Both the position numbers and the translations under genes were made by a program. From assembly GCA_028684915.1 (NCBI GenBank), contig JAQUEZ010000122.1:1-17107 (forward strand): a stretch of 17,107 bases of DNA, read 5' to 3'. Shown in pieces: positions 1-10,900 of this stretch (positions within the stretch are counted from its first letter, which is position 1; every line of letters begins with the position of its first letter). The notes beneath the pieces were generated by a model. The model was given only the letters and a program-made list of their open reading frames with translations, had not been told where the DNA came from and did no database searches. Source of the DNA: Desulfobulbus sp. Lineage in GTDB: Bacteria; Desulfobacterota; Desulfobulbia; Desulfobulbales; Desulfobulbaceae.

Positions 1-455
1 GCGGCCGACCTTGCCTTGGTCCAGCCGCTTTCTACCTATTACCGTATGTCTGAGATCACAACATGTTCATTATGAGCAATCAGGGGCGCTCGGGGCTTGT
101 CTGCCGCGCAGCGGCTTCGTCCAACCACACAACCCACCGGATGATCCTTTGATTTTAAAGTCAAAAGTCAGCATTATCCTTGTTTTACCTGAGCAAAAGA
201 ACGCCCTTATATCATCCAAACCACTGAGATCCCTTGTCTCCTGAACAATATCCCCGCCACAAGGAGCCTGCAGCGTTTTTCATGATGCCCCTGCCCGGAA
301 CGCCCTCCCGACATTCCGGCCGAGCACAGAAAAACCGCAAAATTTGAAGATAACTACCGGCATAGACTGTTTTTTTCTACCGAAAATCGCTCCTGCAAGT
401 ATACACTTGCCCCAAGGTAACCACTCCATCAACAGGGGCATCGGAAGGAGGCACC
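1..455. other. Left-edge region with no recognisable gene
   Basis: No reading frame here has a convincing start, ribosome site or familiar protein motif. The only sizeable open frame (11-244, +) gives a low-complexity product with no recognisable family and no Shine-Dalgarno. The last 60 bases are the leader of the phosphotransferase gene. They include a 16-base inverted repeat at 395-410 and the GGAAGGAGG ribosome site at about 443-451. The first bases may be the tail of something cut by the window edge, but nothing can be identified. Confidence 0.5.
395..410. promoter_or_regulatory. Small inverted repeat in the pap leader
   Basis: GCAAGT-ATAC-ACTTGC is a perfect 6-bp inverted repeat with a 4-base spacer, 46 bases before the start codon of the polyphosphate:AMP phosphotransferase gene. 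It could be an operator or a leader hairpin. No second copy is seen elsewhere in the window and no promoter hexamers can be placed with confidence around it, so a chance occurrence is possible. Confidence 0.25.
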
Positions 456-1985
456 ATGTTTGAATCTGCAGAATTGGGACACAAAGTCAAAAAAACGGAA
501 TACGACAAGGAAGTACCGGCCCTGCGAGAAGCCCTGCTCAACGTGCAGATGGAGCTGGCCCAGAACGCCGCCTTCCAGGTAATCATCCTCATCGGCGGCC
601 TGGATGGTTCCGGCCGCGGAGCAACGGTCAACCTACTGAACGAGTGGATGGATCCGCGTCACGTCCAGTCCCACGGCATGGGCGAACCCTCGGACGAGGA
701 ATTGGACCGGCCGATGATGTGGCGTTTCTGGCGCGCCCTGCCGCCCAAAGGCAAGACCGGTGTCTTTCTCGGTTCCTGGTACACCTGGGCGATCCTTAAC
801 CGAGTTAAGGATAAAACGGAAACCGCGGATCTGGAACAGAGCCTAGAAAGGGCGAAACGGATGGAGAAGATGTTGGTGGACGAGGGGGCGCTGATCATCA
901 AATTCTGGTTCCATCTTTCCAAGGAAAAGCAGGAGAAACGATTCAAGGACCTGGAAAAAAATCCGCTCACCCGCTGGCGGGTCACCAAACGCGACTGGAA
1001 ACATTACGAGCAGTATGACAAGTTCCGCGAGGTACATGAGGTCGTGATTCGTCATACCAGCACCGCCGAAGCGCCCTGGCTGATAGTCGAGGGTGAAGAC
1101 GCACGTTATCGCAACCTCACCGTGGGCAAAATCATCCTCAAGGCCCTCCAAGAACGGCTACAAATGGCCAGTAACCCCACCCCAAAATCCCTGGCACCAC
1201 CGCTGATGCCGCCGATCGACAACCTGCATCTGCTCAAAACCCTGGACATGACCCAGGCGCTGGTCAAAAAAACGTACAAAACCAAGCTCGAGAAATACCA
1301 GGCCCGACTCAACGAACTCACCCGCGATCCCAAGTTCAAGTATATGTCGGTGATTGCGATGTTCGAGGGCAACGATGCCGCCGGCAAGGGCGGCAGTATC
1401 CGCCGCATCACCGGGGCACTGGATGCCCGTTTCTACCAGGTTATCCCCATTGCAGCCCCCACTGAAGAGGAACGGGCTCAGCCCTATCTGTGGCGATTTT
1501 GGCGCCATCTGCCGCGTAAAGGCCGGGTGACTATCTTTGACCGATCCTGGTACGGCCGGGTGTTGGTGGAACGCGTGGAGGGATTCTGCGCCGAGGGCGA
1601 CTGGATGCGGGCCTACAGCGAGATCAACGATTTTGAGGCGCAGATGGTGCGCCACAACCTGCTGGTGGTCAAATTCTGGCTGGCGATCACCAAGGATGAA
1701 CAGCTGCGTCGTTTCAAGGATCGGGAAAAAACCGGTTTCAAGACCTTTAAGATCACCGACGAGGACTGGCGTAACCGTGAGAAATGGGAACTTTACGAGC
1801 AGGCAGTCTGCGACATGGTCGACCGAACCAGTACCTTGCTCTCCCCCTGGACCATGATTGAGGCCAACAACAAGTACTTCGCCCGAGTCAAGGTGATCAA
1901 AACCCTCTGCGATCAGATTGAGCTGAAACTCAAAGCGCTGCACGAATCCGGGGTTGATTATCTGGACAAACCTAAGAAAAAATAA
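456..1985 (+). CDS. pap: Polyphosphate:AMP phosphotransferase (two-domain PPK2 class II)
   Basis: Cytosolic enzyme that moves a phosphate from polyphosphate to AMP to make ADP. At 509 aa it has the length of the two-domain PPK2 (class II) family. Two homologous P-loop kinase domains are visible, about residues 35-235 and 290-490. The C-terminal domain has an intact Walker A (GNDAAGKGG, 305-313), the Walker B-type FDRSWYGR (361-368) and the lid WRFWRHLPRKG (346-356). The N-terminal domain is degenerate: GLDGSGRGA (48-56) has Arg where the P-loop Lys should be, and FLGSWYT (104-110) lacks the Asp-Arg pair. This is what is known for the family, where the C-terminal half is catalytic. The start is supported by GGAAGGAGG just upstream. 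The TAA stop lies in the left target duplication of the repeat at 1987-2142. Function is confident; the physiological direction is not shown. Confidence 0.93.
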   Translation: MFESAELGHKVKKTEYDKEVPALREALLNVQMELAQNAAFQVIILIGGLDGSGRGATVNLLNEWMDPRHVQSHGMGEPSDEELDRPMMWRFWRALPPKGKTGVFLGSWYTWAILNRVKDKTETADLEQSLERAKRMEKMLVDEGALIIKFWFHLSKEKQEKRFKDLEKNPLTRWRVTKRDWKHYEQYDKFREVHEVVIRHTSTAEAPWLIVEGEDARYRNLTVGKIILKALQERLQMASNPTPKSLAPPLMPPIDNLHLLKTLDMTQALVKKTYKTKLEKYQARLNELTRDPKFKYMSVIAMFEGNDAAGKGGSIRRITGALDARFYQVIPIAAPTEEERAQPYLWRFWRHLPRKGRVTIFDRSWYGRVLVERVEGFCAEGDWMRAYSEINDFEAQMVRHNLLVVKFWLAITKDEQLRRFKDREKTGFKTFKITDEDWRNREKWELYEQAVCDMVDRTSTLLSPWTMIEANNKYFARVKVIKTLCDQIELKLKALHESGVDYLDKPKKK

Positions 1986-1986
1986 T

Positions 1987-2142
1987 GTAAGCGATCACGG
2001 GGCACCGAATCTGCGGTGTTATCGGCCTATTTTCGTACAGGTGTACGCTGCACAGGTCGATGCCTTGCACCTCCGGCACCCTGCAATCGCTTACAGGTTC
2101 CTTGGTAAATGGTGCCTTTGGGGTTTCCCCGTGATCGGTTAC
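1987..2142 (+). mobile_element. MITE-like element, copy 1 (156 bp) with target duplication
   Basis: The ends are inverted repeats: GTAAGCGATCACGGGG at the left and the reverse complement of GTAACCGATCACGGGG at the right, 15 of 16 matching. The element is flanked by the same seven bases, AAATAAT, at 1980-1986 and 2143-2149. It carries no gene. Internal complementarity is extensive: ATCGGCCT (2021-2028) with AGGTCGAT (2054-2061) enclosing CGTAC-AGGT-GTACG (2034-2047), plus an internal ATCGCTTAC (2086-2094) that mirrors the left end. A near-identical copy lies at 11747-11903. GTAA ends and an about 8-bp duplication are what is known for IS66-family elements, so mobilisation by an IS66-type transposase is an inference. 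It separates pap from kup. Confidence 0.85.
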
Positions 2143-2169
2143 AAATAATTTCCCAAAACGAGTGAGATA

Positions 2170-4071
2170 ATGCAACCATCGGTGGAGCAGCAGTCTCCGC
2201 ACCAATCAGCCCCTTCACTTCCAGCAGGGATGACCCTGGCCGCCCTAGGAGTGGTCTACGGCGATATCGGCACAAGTCCACTCTATGCCATTCGCGAATG
2301 TTTTCACGGCGAATACGGCCTACCGGTGACCACAGACAATATCTTTGGCGTACTATCGCTGGTCAGTTGGGCGCTTATCCTGGTGGTGAGTTGCAAGTAC
2401 CTGGGCTTTGTCCTGCGGGCCGACAACCAGGGTGAGGGAGGAGTGCTCGCCCTGACTGCACTGTTACGACACAGTCTCTCCAAGGTCTCACGCACCTCCC
2501 GCTGGATTTTAGGGTTGGGCCTGTTCGGGGCGTGCCTGCTTTACGGCGACGGCATGATCACTCCGGCAATTTCGGTACTCAGCGCGGTTGAAGGCCTGCG
2601 CATCATTACTCCGACCCTCCAACCGTTCATTCTCCCGACCACGGTTGTCATCCTCGTTGGCATCTTTAGTCTGCAACGCTCAGGAACGGCTCGGATCGGC
2701 AGTCTGTTCGGCCCGATTATGCTGCTCTGGTTCAGTCTGCTTGCGGCCCTTGGTTTGCTCCAAATTGTCCAGCATCCTCAGATCCTCGCCGCTCTCCTTC
2801 CCTGGCATGGATTGCACTTTCTCCTGAGCAACAAACTGGCCGGTTTTGTCGTCCTCGGAGCGGTGCTGCTGGTGGTCACCGGTGCGGAGGCGCTCTATGC
2901 CGATCTCGGTCATTTCGGCAAAACACCTATTCGCCTGGCCTGGAGCATGGTTGTCTTCCCCGCGCTCCTGCTCAACTATTTCGGTCAAGGGGCAGTCCTC
3001 CTCAGTCGACCGGAAATGTCCCACCATCCCTTTTACGCGTTGGTTCCGCCCTGGGCCATGATTCCCATGGTGCTCCTGGCCTCAGTAGCCACGGTTATCG
3101 CCTCTCAGGCAGTGATCTCCGGAGCCTTTTCCCTCACCCAGCAGGCAATCAAGCTGGGCTACCTGCCCCGCTTCCGTATTCTCCACACTTCGGCTTCCCA
3201 GATCGGACAAATCTACATAGCACCGGTAAACTGGCTCCTGCTCCTCTGCACCATCATCCTCGTGGTTGGCTTCCAGAGTTCAAGCAAGATTGCCGCGGCC
3301 TACGGTGTGGCCGTAACCGCGACTATGCTCATCACCACCCTGCTCTTTTCTCTGCTGATGCGCAAAAAATGGCAATGGCCGCCTGTGCTGGTTGCGCTGA
3401 TCACAGCGGTCTTTCTCACCGTGGATCTGCTCTTTTTCGGAGCCAACATCATCAAAATCTTCCATGGGGCATGGTTCCCCCTGGTTATTGGAGCATTCAT
3501 CTTTTTGGTGATGATGACCTGGGCCGAAGGGAACGAACGGCTGAGAACCATCCTGCTGCAACGCACCCCTACCATTGAACAATTTCTTGCCCGCATCGAA
3601 CAGGAGACGCCGCAACGATCAAAAGGTGTGGCGGTTTATCTCACCCGCAGCCACAATGTCGTCCCCATGGCCCTGGTTCATAACCTGGAACACAACAAGG
3701 TCCTGCACAGCAAGGTGATCCTGCTCAGCATCCTCACCGAAGAGACACCCCGGGTGGCCAATTTTGAGAAAATCGAGAGCGAGCAGCTCGGTTCCGGGAT
3801 AGTGCGCATCGTTGCCCACTATGGGTTTATGGAAGAACCACGGATTGAGAACATCTTTGCCCTGACCCATGACCAGGGGGTGGAATGTGATCTTGCCGAG
3901 GCCAGCTTTTTCCTGGGGCGCCAGAGCTTGAGCGTGGGTGATGCGCCTACCATGGGCAGATGGCGCACCAACCTGTTTCTCTTCCTCTCAAAAAATTCAA
4001 CAGACGTCAGCTCGTATTTTACCATTCCCAAGGACAAAGTGATCGAAATCGGCCTGCAACTGGAACTCTGA
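2170..4071 (+). CDS. kup: Kup-type potassium uptake protein
   Basis: Inner-membrane potassium transporter of the KUP/HAK/KT family, thought to work as a K+/H+ symporter. At 633 aa it has the normal bacterial length. Family signatures are clear: GVVYGDIGTSPLYA (27-40) in the first membrane segment, ADNQGEGGVLAL (84-95), GDGMITPAISVLSAVEG (from about 126) and ALYADLGHFGKTPIR (about 240-254). About twelve hydrophobic segments fill residues 20-452, followed by a soluble C-terminal domain of about 180 residues (453-633), as in K_trans domains. The chosen ATG leaves a 20-residue hydrophilic tail before the first segment, which is usual; GAGTGAG upstream is a modest ribosome site. The repeat element ends 27 bases before the start, so kup may be expressed from sequences within or next to it. 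It sits 184 bases after pap, on the same strand. Confidence 0.95.
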   Translation: MQPSVEQQSPHQSAPSLPAGMTLAALGVVYGDIGTSPLYAIRECFHGEYGLPVTTDNIFGVLSLVSWALILVVSCKYLGFVLRADNQGEGGVLALTALLRHSLSKVSRTSRWILGLGLFGACLLYGDGMITPAISVLSAVEGLRIITPTLQPFILPTTVVILVGIFSLQRSGTARIGSLFGPIMLLWFSLLAALGLLQIVQHPQILAALLPWHGLHFLLSNKLAGFVVLGAVLLVVTGAEALYADLGHFGKTPIRLAWSMVVFPALLLNYFGQGAVLLSRPEMSHHPFYALVPPWAMIPMVLLASVATVIASQAVISGAFSLTQQAIKLGYLPRFRILHTSASQIGQIYIAPVNWLLLLCTIILVVGFQSSSKIAAAYGVAVTATMLITTLLFSLLMRKKWQWPPVLVALITAVFLTVDLLFFGANIIKIFHGAWFPLVIGAFIFLVMMTWAEGNERLRTILLQRTPTIEQFLARIEQETPQRSKGVAVYLTRSHNVVPMALVHNLEHNKVLHSKVILLSILTEETPRVANFEKIESEQLGSGIVRIVAHYGFMEEPRIENIFALTHDQGVECDLAEASFFLGRQSLSVGDAPTMGRWRTNLFLFLSKNSTDVSSYFTIPKDKVIEIGLQLEL

Positions 4072-4097
4072 GCCTGCCGACCAAAGAACAACAAAAT

Positions 4098-4144
4098 AAA
4101 AAAATGGCGCAGAACAAGGATATTATTTCCTTGTTCTGCGCCAT
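4098..4144 (-). terminator. Intrinsic terminator for the 122-aa gene, possibly shared with kup
   Basis: A perfect 17-bp stem (4104-4120 with 4128-4144) has a 7-base loop. Read on the - strand it is followed by seven T (complement of the A run 4098-4104) and further T-rich sequence, a textbook Rho-independent terminator for the gene at 4235-4603. On the + strand the same hairpin follows the kup stop by 32 bases but has only a weak TTTT after it, so it may stop kup transcripts less efficiently. The convergent arrangement makes a bidirectional role likely. Confidence 0.88.
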
Positions 4145-4234
4145 AGGATTTTCTGCCCCAAGGAGAACCGATCACTCCAGGTAATCAACAGGGCACTCTT
4201 GACTGATTACAGCCTTTTACAGCAACAGGTGTGC

Positions 4235-4603
4235 TTATCGGTGCCACTCCTTGTTGGGCTGCTGGCGGGCGGAAAGAGAAATGAGAATCTTACCGCCTTC
4301 TACAACACCCTTCTCCGCCAGCAAGTTTTGGAAGGTTGATTCAAAGACCGTCAACGCCGTATAGGGCTCATCGGCAATCTTCTCAACCCCCACAGCCTGT
4401 GCGGCCATCATCGCCGCAGCGACAATATCTCCCCAGTGCGCATCAAGCATATCACCCGGTGCGCAAAACTCTGCAAAGGCAACCGTTGATGATGTGCGGT
4501 AATAGATGTACGGGGCAGGTATGGGTGAGCCTTCCCATTTGATTTTGGACTCGCCGACCAATCCAGTTCTACCGAGTTCCAACTGCCGACATGTGTAGGA
4601 CAT
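4235..4603 (-). CDS. Hypothetical protein, 122 aa
   Basis: Not recognised. It is a real-looking gene: a strong GAGGAGG ribosome site lies five bases before the ATG, and a perfect intrinsic terminator follows the TAA about 90 bases downstream. The product is soluble, without a signal peptide or membrane segment. The middle (about 40-75) is rich in Ala with the stretch GDIVAAAMMAAQAVGVEKIAD, probably a helix, and the C-terminal part has GGKILISLSARQ, probably a strand. It has two Cys (5 and 47) and no recognisable catalytic motif. It is monocistronic, convergent with kup and divergent from the large sensor kinase, with 386 bases of shared upstream DNA. No function is proposed. Confidence 0.8.
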   Translation of the reverse strand: MSYTCRQLELGRTGLVGESKIKWEGSPIPAPYIYYRTSSTVAFAEFCAPGDMLDAHWGDIVAAAMMAAQAVGVEKIADEPYTALTVFESTFQNLLAEKGVVEGGKILISLSARQQPNKEWHR

Positions 4604-4989
4604 AATGACCTCCTCATATTTTTATTTTGTTTCTCGCACCCTCAGATGCGTTCTCAAATGAGGTGTCCGTCGTTTCCGGCAAACATCTTATTGCTCATAC
4701 ATTTACAGATAAGCCTAATTTGAGGCATGGCAATCGCCAAAATATTTTTTCCCGCTATTCTCCGCTATCTTGCAATAATCCACCGAGTTGGTACCGTACG
4801 AGAGCGACCTGCAACGACTTTTTCGGCTTCAGGCAGCCAGTAAACGCTTACAGCTCAACAAAAAACCTTTTTTCAATCTGTTAGTTAACAGCGAGACAGC
4901 CTTCCCGAGGACGACCAGGATCGCTCACGCTCTATTAAGCCCCCCTCTCTCACATACCGGACACGCCTTTCATCCGGTGCAAGGAGTGA
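4604..4989. promoter_or_regulatory. Divergent spacer between the 122-aa gene and the sensor kinase
   Basis: These 386 bases must hold promoters for both divergent genes. The stretch is AT-richer than its surroundings. A 14-base palindrome CTGTTAGTTAACAG at 4878-4891 could be an operator. A 6-bp stem ACCGGA/TCCGGT (4956-4961 with 4973-4978) lies just before the kinase ribosome site AAGGAG (4981-4986). No promoter hexamer pair with good spacing stands out on either strand, and no sigma-54 type GG-N10-GC site was found by eye. No small gene with a ribosome site is seen. Confidence 0.35.
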
Positions 4990-7900
4990 ATGCAGATGCC
5001 CAACCCCGAGCAACCAAGTCCCGAGCCGTCAACGGTTTCCCCGCCGAACGCCACTGATCCGGGCGGGAACTCGGGTGCCCTCCCCTTCTTCATCGTCGGT
5101 ATCGGCGCGTCTGCCGGTGGGCATGAGCCCTTGGAAGAAATTTTCACCCACCTGCCGACCGATATCGGCCTTGCCTATGTCGTGGTCATGCATCTAGCCC
5201 CGGAGGGACCTTCCCATCTTGCCGACCTGCTCCGTCATTACACCACCATGAGGGTGATCAATGCCGAAGAGGGGCTCGCAGTCCAGCGGGACACGATTTA
5301 TGTCATCCCGCCCGGCTGTTTTCTGACCATCCAAGGCGATGTCTTCCATCTTGAGCCCTTTACAGCTGGCGAAGGCATCCACCATCCCATTGATCGGTTG
5401 TTCACCAGTTTGGCGGTAGAAAAACGAGAAGCTGCGGTCGGGATAATTCTCTCCGGATTTGGTAACGACGGCAGCCAGGGAGTTCAACGAATCAAGGAAA
5501 ACGGTGGGCTTGTCCTGGTACAGGATCCAAAGACCGCAATCAACAACCCAATGCCAAGTCGTGCGATTGCCACTGGAGCAGTGGATCTCATTCTGTCGGC
5601 AACGGAGATCGGCGCACGCCTGGTGGAGCTCTCGGAAGAATATGGGAAGGGTTCGGGGCCTACCTGCACCAATCCGATTCATGGGGAGGAGTTGCAACTC
5701 CTCTTTGCCCTGTTAAAGGTCAAAACCGGACACGATTTCAGCGCCTACAAGCGCAACACCATCCTCCGCCGTATCGACCGGCGCATGGCGTGTAACGAAG
5801 TTCAGCGATTTAAACAGTATCTGACTATTCTTGAAGAAAATCCCCAGGAAGCAGAGGCCCTCTACCAGGAACTGCTCATCGGCGTGACGAGTTTCTTCCG
5901 CGATCCAGATGCCTTTGACCTGCTCCGCACCGAGGTCATTCCCCATCTCTTTGCCAATCGGTCAAGCGACGACCCTTTACGCATCTGGCATGCCTGCTGT
6001 GCTACCGGTGAGGAGGCCTATTCGGTGGGTATGCTGCTCCAGGAATATCTGGAAGAGAATAAACTGCAGACCAAGATACAAATTTTTGCCACTGACCTTG
6101 ATGCGGGTGCCATCAACCAGGCCCGAGCCGGGGTCTACACCTCTGCCATTGAGAACGAGGTGAGTGCGTCCTGGCTGCAAAAATACTTCACCCGCGTCGA
6201 GAACAGCTGGCAGGTCCGCAAACAGTTGCGGGAAATGATTGTCTTTGCTCATCACAACATCATTAAAGATCCTCCTTTTTCCCGCCTTGACCTCCTGGTT
6301 TGCCGCAATTTTCTCATCTACCTCAATCCGGAGATGCAAAAACGGCTTATCGCCCTGTTCCATCAGGTGCTGCGGCCCGATGGTTTTCTTTTCCTCGGAT
6401 CTGCTGAAACCGTAGGGTTGCAAAGCAACCTCTTTACTCCGGTGGATAAAAAATGGAAAATATTCACCCGCCAAAACAGCGAGCAGCGCATGGACCTCCC
6501 TTTCCCCTTCTTTGGCCCGATTAGCAGGATGCCCGGCACGGGAACGCCTGCAAGGACGACGGAGCCGCAGAGATTGAATCCGACGTTGCTTGCGGAAAAG
6601 ATGCTGATGGATCGTTACGTCCCAGCGCGGGTGATGGTCAATGAGCACAATGAGGTCGTCCACTTCTCCAAGCAGGCGGGCTCCTTTCTCGTGACCCCGG
6701 AAGGCGAGCCGACCCGCGACCTGCTGCGCTTGATTCGTGAGGAGCTTCGCCCCGCCTTGAGGGCCGCTCTTTACAAAGCCTTTTCCGAACAGAAAGAAAA
6801 CCGCTTCCAGGGAATCAAGATCAATACCGAAAACGGTGAGCTGTTCATCAATCTCGTTGTCCTCCCTTTGGCCAACAACTCCCCTGGGGAGAGACTGGCC
6901 TTGGTCATTTTCGAACCCGCACCACCGCCACTGGTTGCCGCGCTACCAACGAGCGACGCCTCGACTCTTCAAGATGCCACCCACGATTCCGTTGTCTGCC
7001 ACCTTGAAGAACAGTTGCGGGTCACCAGTGAACAACTCCAAGCAACCTGTGAACAGCTTGAATCCTCCAACGAAGGCTTTCTCCTGGCCAATGAGGAGTT
7101 GATGGCCACCAACGAGGAGTTGCAGTCGGCCAACGAAGAACTCCAGGCCACGAATGAAGAACTAGAAACTTCCAAGGAGGAGTTACAGGCGCTCAACGAA
7201 GAGTTGATCACAGTCAATGCGGAGTTGCAGGGTAAAATCGAAGAACTCGACCGGACCAACAACGATCTGGAAAATCTGTTCACCAGTGCGGAAATCGCCA
7301 CCATATTCCTTGATCGATCACTCCATATCAAACGGTTCTCGCCGTCAATGGCCAAGCTGTTCAACCTGATTCCAGCGGATGTCGGGCGTCCCTTTCGTCA
7401 CCTCTCCGGCATCTCCGATTGGACCGAACTCCCTGCGGACGCGGCAGCGGTGCTGGAGACAACATCACCCAGGGAACGGGAAGTCGATCTGCCTGATGAC
7501 GAGCGCAGCTTTATCCTGCGAGTTTTACCCTATTTCAATGCTGACAATACGGTCGACGGCATTGTGCTGGCCCTTATTGATATTACCCAACGCAAAAAGA
7601 TCGAGATGGCGCTAAAGGAGAGCGAGGCCAACCTCAGACTCTTTATCGAACAGGCACCGGCAAGCCTGGCCATGTTTGACCGTGAAATGCGCTACCTCCA
7701 GGTGAGTTGTCGCTGGCTTGATGATTACAGCTTGGATGATGCAAACATCCTCGGGAAATCGCACTACGAAATTTTCCCCGAAATTACCGACGCATGGAAA
7801 GAGACACATCAACGGGGGATGAACGGAGAGATCCTTCGCTCCGAGGCAGATCTCTTTGTCCGTGCAGATGGAAGGCATCAGTGGATTCGTTGGGAAATTC

Positions 7901-10900
7901 GCCCCTGGGTTGATGCAGGAGATCAGATTGGCGGCATTGTTATCTTCACCGAAGACATCACCTCGATTATAAAAGCAGAAGAGGTGTTGCGTCGCTACGA
8001 ACTGCTGGCCGAACACAGCCGTGATATCATCCTCTTTGTCGACCATGCCGATGGCCGCCTGGTTGAAGCCAATGCAGCCGCCTGCCGGGCCTACGGCTAC
8101 AACCGCGAAGAGCTGCTTTCCATGAACATCCATGACCTGCGTGGCCCTAAAGCCTGCCAGTTGACCGAAACGCAAATGGATGAGGCCGAGGACCATGGAA
8201 TTCTCTTTGAGACCAGCCACCGGCGCAAGGACGGCACCACCTTTGTGGCTGAGGTCAATTCCCAGGGAGCAGAAATTGGCGGTAAACGACTGTTATTAAG
8301 CGTGATCCGCGACATCACCGAGCGCAAACAGGCGGCAGATGCCTTGCACCGCTCCTCTGAGTTGCGACGTTTGGCCTTGGAGGGTGCCGGAATGGGCGCC
8401 TGGGAACACAACCTCATCACCGACACCATTACCTGGAGTGATCAGTGTTATCGCCTGTTCGGACTTGAGAAGGGCACCACGGTTGACTACAGCACAATCG
8501 AGAAAATAACCCATCCCGATGACCAAGAACTCTTTGCCCGGGCGGTGCAGCAGGCCTTTGCAGGAGAAAATCATGGCCTTTTCCAATGCGAACACCGGAT
8601 TATCTGGCCCGATGGTTCCGAACACTGGCTTCACTCCCACGGTCAGGTTTACTTTGAGGGGGAAGGGGCCGCCCGTTCCCCGGTACGATTTACCGGGGTT
8701 AACTGGGAAATCACCAAAGAGAAGCTGTCGGCACTTCAGTCGGCCCGTTTAGCCTCCATTGTGTCCTCGTCCGATGACGCAATCATGTCTCAAAATTTAC
8801 ACGGTATCATTGAAAGTTGGAATACTGGAGCCGAACGGCTTTTCGGGTATACAGCGAAGGAAATGATCGGACAGTCGATCACGCTCCTTAGCCCACCAGA
8901 ATTACAGCATGAAGAGGGACAAATTCAACAAACGCTGATTGAAGGTGGCCGGATTGAGCATTATGAAACCGTCCGCCTCAAAAATAATGGGCAGGAAATT
9001 GATATTTCGCTGACGGTTTCTCCTATTTACGACAGGGACAACCGCATTATTGGCATCTCCAAGATTGCCCGCGATATTACTGAAAAGAAACGTTCCGCCA
9101 TGGCGCTGCGTGCAAGTGAAGAACGGCTTCGTCTCGCACTGGAGGCCACCAGCGAAGCCCTCTGGGATTGGGATGTTGTCAGTGGATTAGTGTATCGATC
9201 CCAGCGTTACTACAGCTTAGTTCATCAATGCCCCAAAGAAGATAGTGGGGATTTTGCCTTCTTTGTCCAAACCATCCACCCAGAGGACATCGAGCATGCC
9301 TTAACCACCATCAACGCGCATAAACAGGGCCTTACGGAATCCATTGACTTTGAATACCGCTTGCATCCCAAATCGGGCCTTCAACGCTGGCTGAAAGTCA
9401 AGGGTAAGGTGGTTGCCCGCGATGACTGCGGCGAGCCCTTGCGCATAACCGGCACCCTTGCCGATATAACGCAAATAAAGGCGCAGGGGGAAGAGCTGCG
9501 GTTAAGTGAACAACACCGCAAGCTTGCCCTTGAAGCCGCTCAGGCCGGAACATGGGAATGGGACCTGACCACCAACGAAAATATATGGTCCGACGAACTG
9601 TGGTCCTTATATGGACTGGAACCGCACAGTTGTTGTCCCTCCTATGATGAATGGCTGAAAATCATTCATCCTGAGGACCTGCAACAAACGATTGAAGCTC
9701 TCAATTGGGCTATTGCGCATCAAAAGCCTTTCCGCGTTGAATGGCGAGTGCAACTTCAAGGTGAGGAATTCCGCTGGCTAATGGCCCGTGGACGGCCAAC
9801 CTTTGACGAAAACGGTCATCTGGTTCGGTACCTGGGCGTAGCGATGGACATCACCGAGCGCAAGGGAAACGAGTCATCCAGAAATTTACTGAAATCCCAA
9901 CTGCAACAGGCGCAGAAGATGGAGGCGATCGGTACCTTGGCCGGCGGCATTGCCCATGATTTTAACAATATCCTTGCAGCCATCGTGGGCTACACTGAGA
10001 TGGCCAAAGACAGGAGGACCTCTCGCGCCGAAATCGACAAAGACCTGAATAAGGTCCTCGAAGCCTCTGGGCGGGCCACTAATCTCGTCCGCCAGATTCT
10101 CGCCTTTAGCCGCCAAAGCCAAACCCAACGGGCACCGCTGGAACCGATCCATCTGATCAAAGAGGCGGTGAAACTGTTGCGCCCTGCCCTGCCTTCCACC
10201 ATTGCCATTCAACCGATCACGAACAAAAGCAGCCAATGCATCCTCGCCGATCCCACCCAGATCCACCAGGTGGTGATGAACCTCTGCACCAATGCCTTTC
10301 ATGCCATGGAGGCCAACGGTGGCGTACTGGCCATCAGTTTAGATGATTGCGATCTGCAGCCGGATGACCTCATCCGTGAATCCAAGGTGCAACCCGGCAG
10401 TTTCGTGCGGCTTTCTATTGCCGATACAGGACCGGGAATGACCCCAGAGATCATGGAGAAGATCTTTGACCCGTATTTCACCACCAAGGATATCGGCCGT
10501 GGTACGGGACTCGGCCTTTCCATCGTTCACGGCATAGCGACTGCGGCCGGAGGGTTTGTTCGTTGCGAGAGTAGTGTTGGAGAGGGAACGGTTTTTCAGG
10601 TCTACCTACCGGCAGTCGGCCCCGCCCCACAGCCGTTGCCCACTCAAGTCGAGAATGACTGTTCCGGCAAGGAACGAATCCTGCTCGTTGATGATGAGGT
10701 CATACTGACCGAGATGGAGCGAACCATGCTGGAACGTCTTGGTTATCACGTCACCGTCCAGACCAGCAGCCAGGATGCCCTGGAAATATTCCAGCAAACA
10801 CCGGAGGCCTTTGATGCGGTAATCACCGACCAGACCATGCCGGGGCTGACCGGGGTTGACCTTGCACGGAAGATTTTGCAAGTACGGCCAAATTTCCCCA

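Noticed and set aside
151..180. Possible sigma-70 promoter TTGATT with CATTAT
   Set aside because: Four of six matches at each hexamer is weak, and it lies about 275 bases from the next start codon with no support.
1158..1943. 261-aa - strand frame opposite the phosphotransferase gene
   Set aside because: Antisense to the conserved kinase domains, without family motifs or a start signal.
1987..2142. Repeat considered as an integron attC site
   Set aside because: The ends do not fit the GTTRRRY core, and the flanking direct duplications and GTAA termini fit a transposed element better.
4165..4178. AACCGATCAC near 4166, resembling the repeat's end
   Set aside because: Only about ten bases match and no partner end or duplication is seen, so chance is likely.
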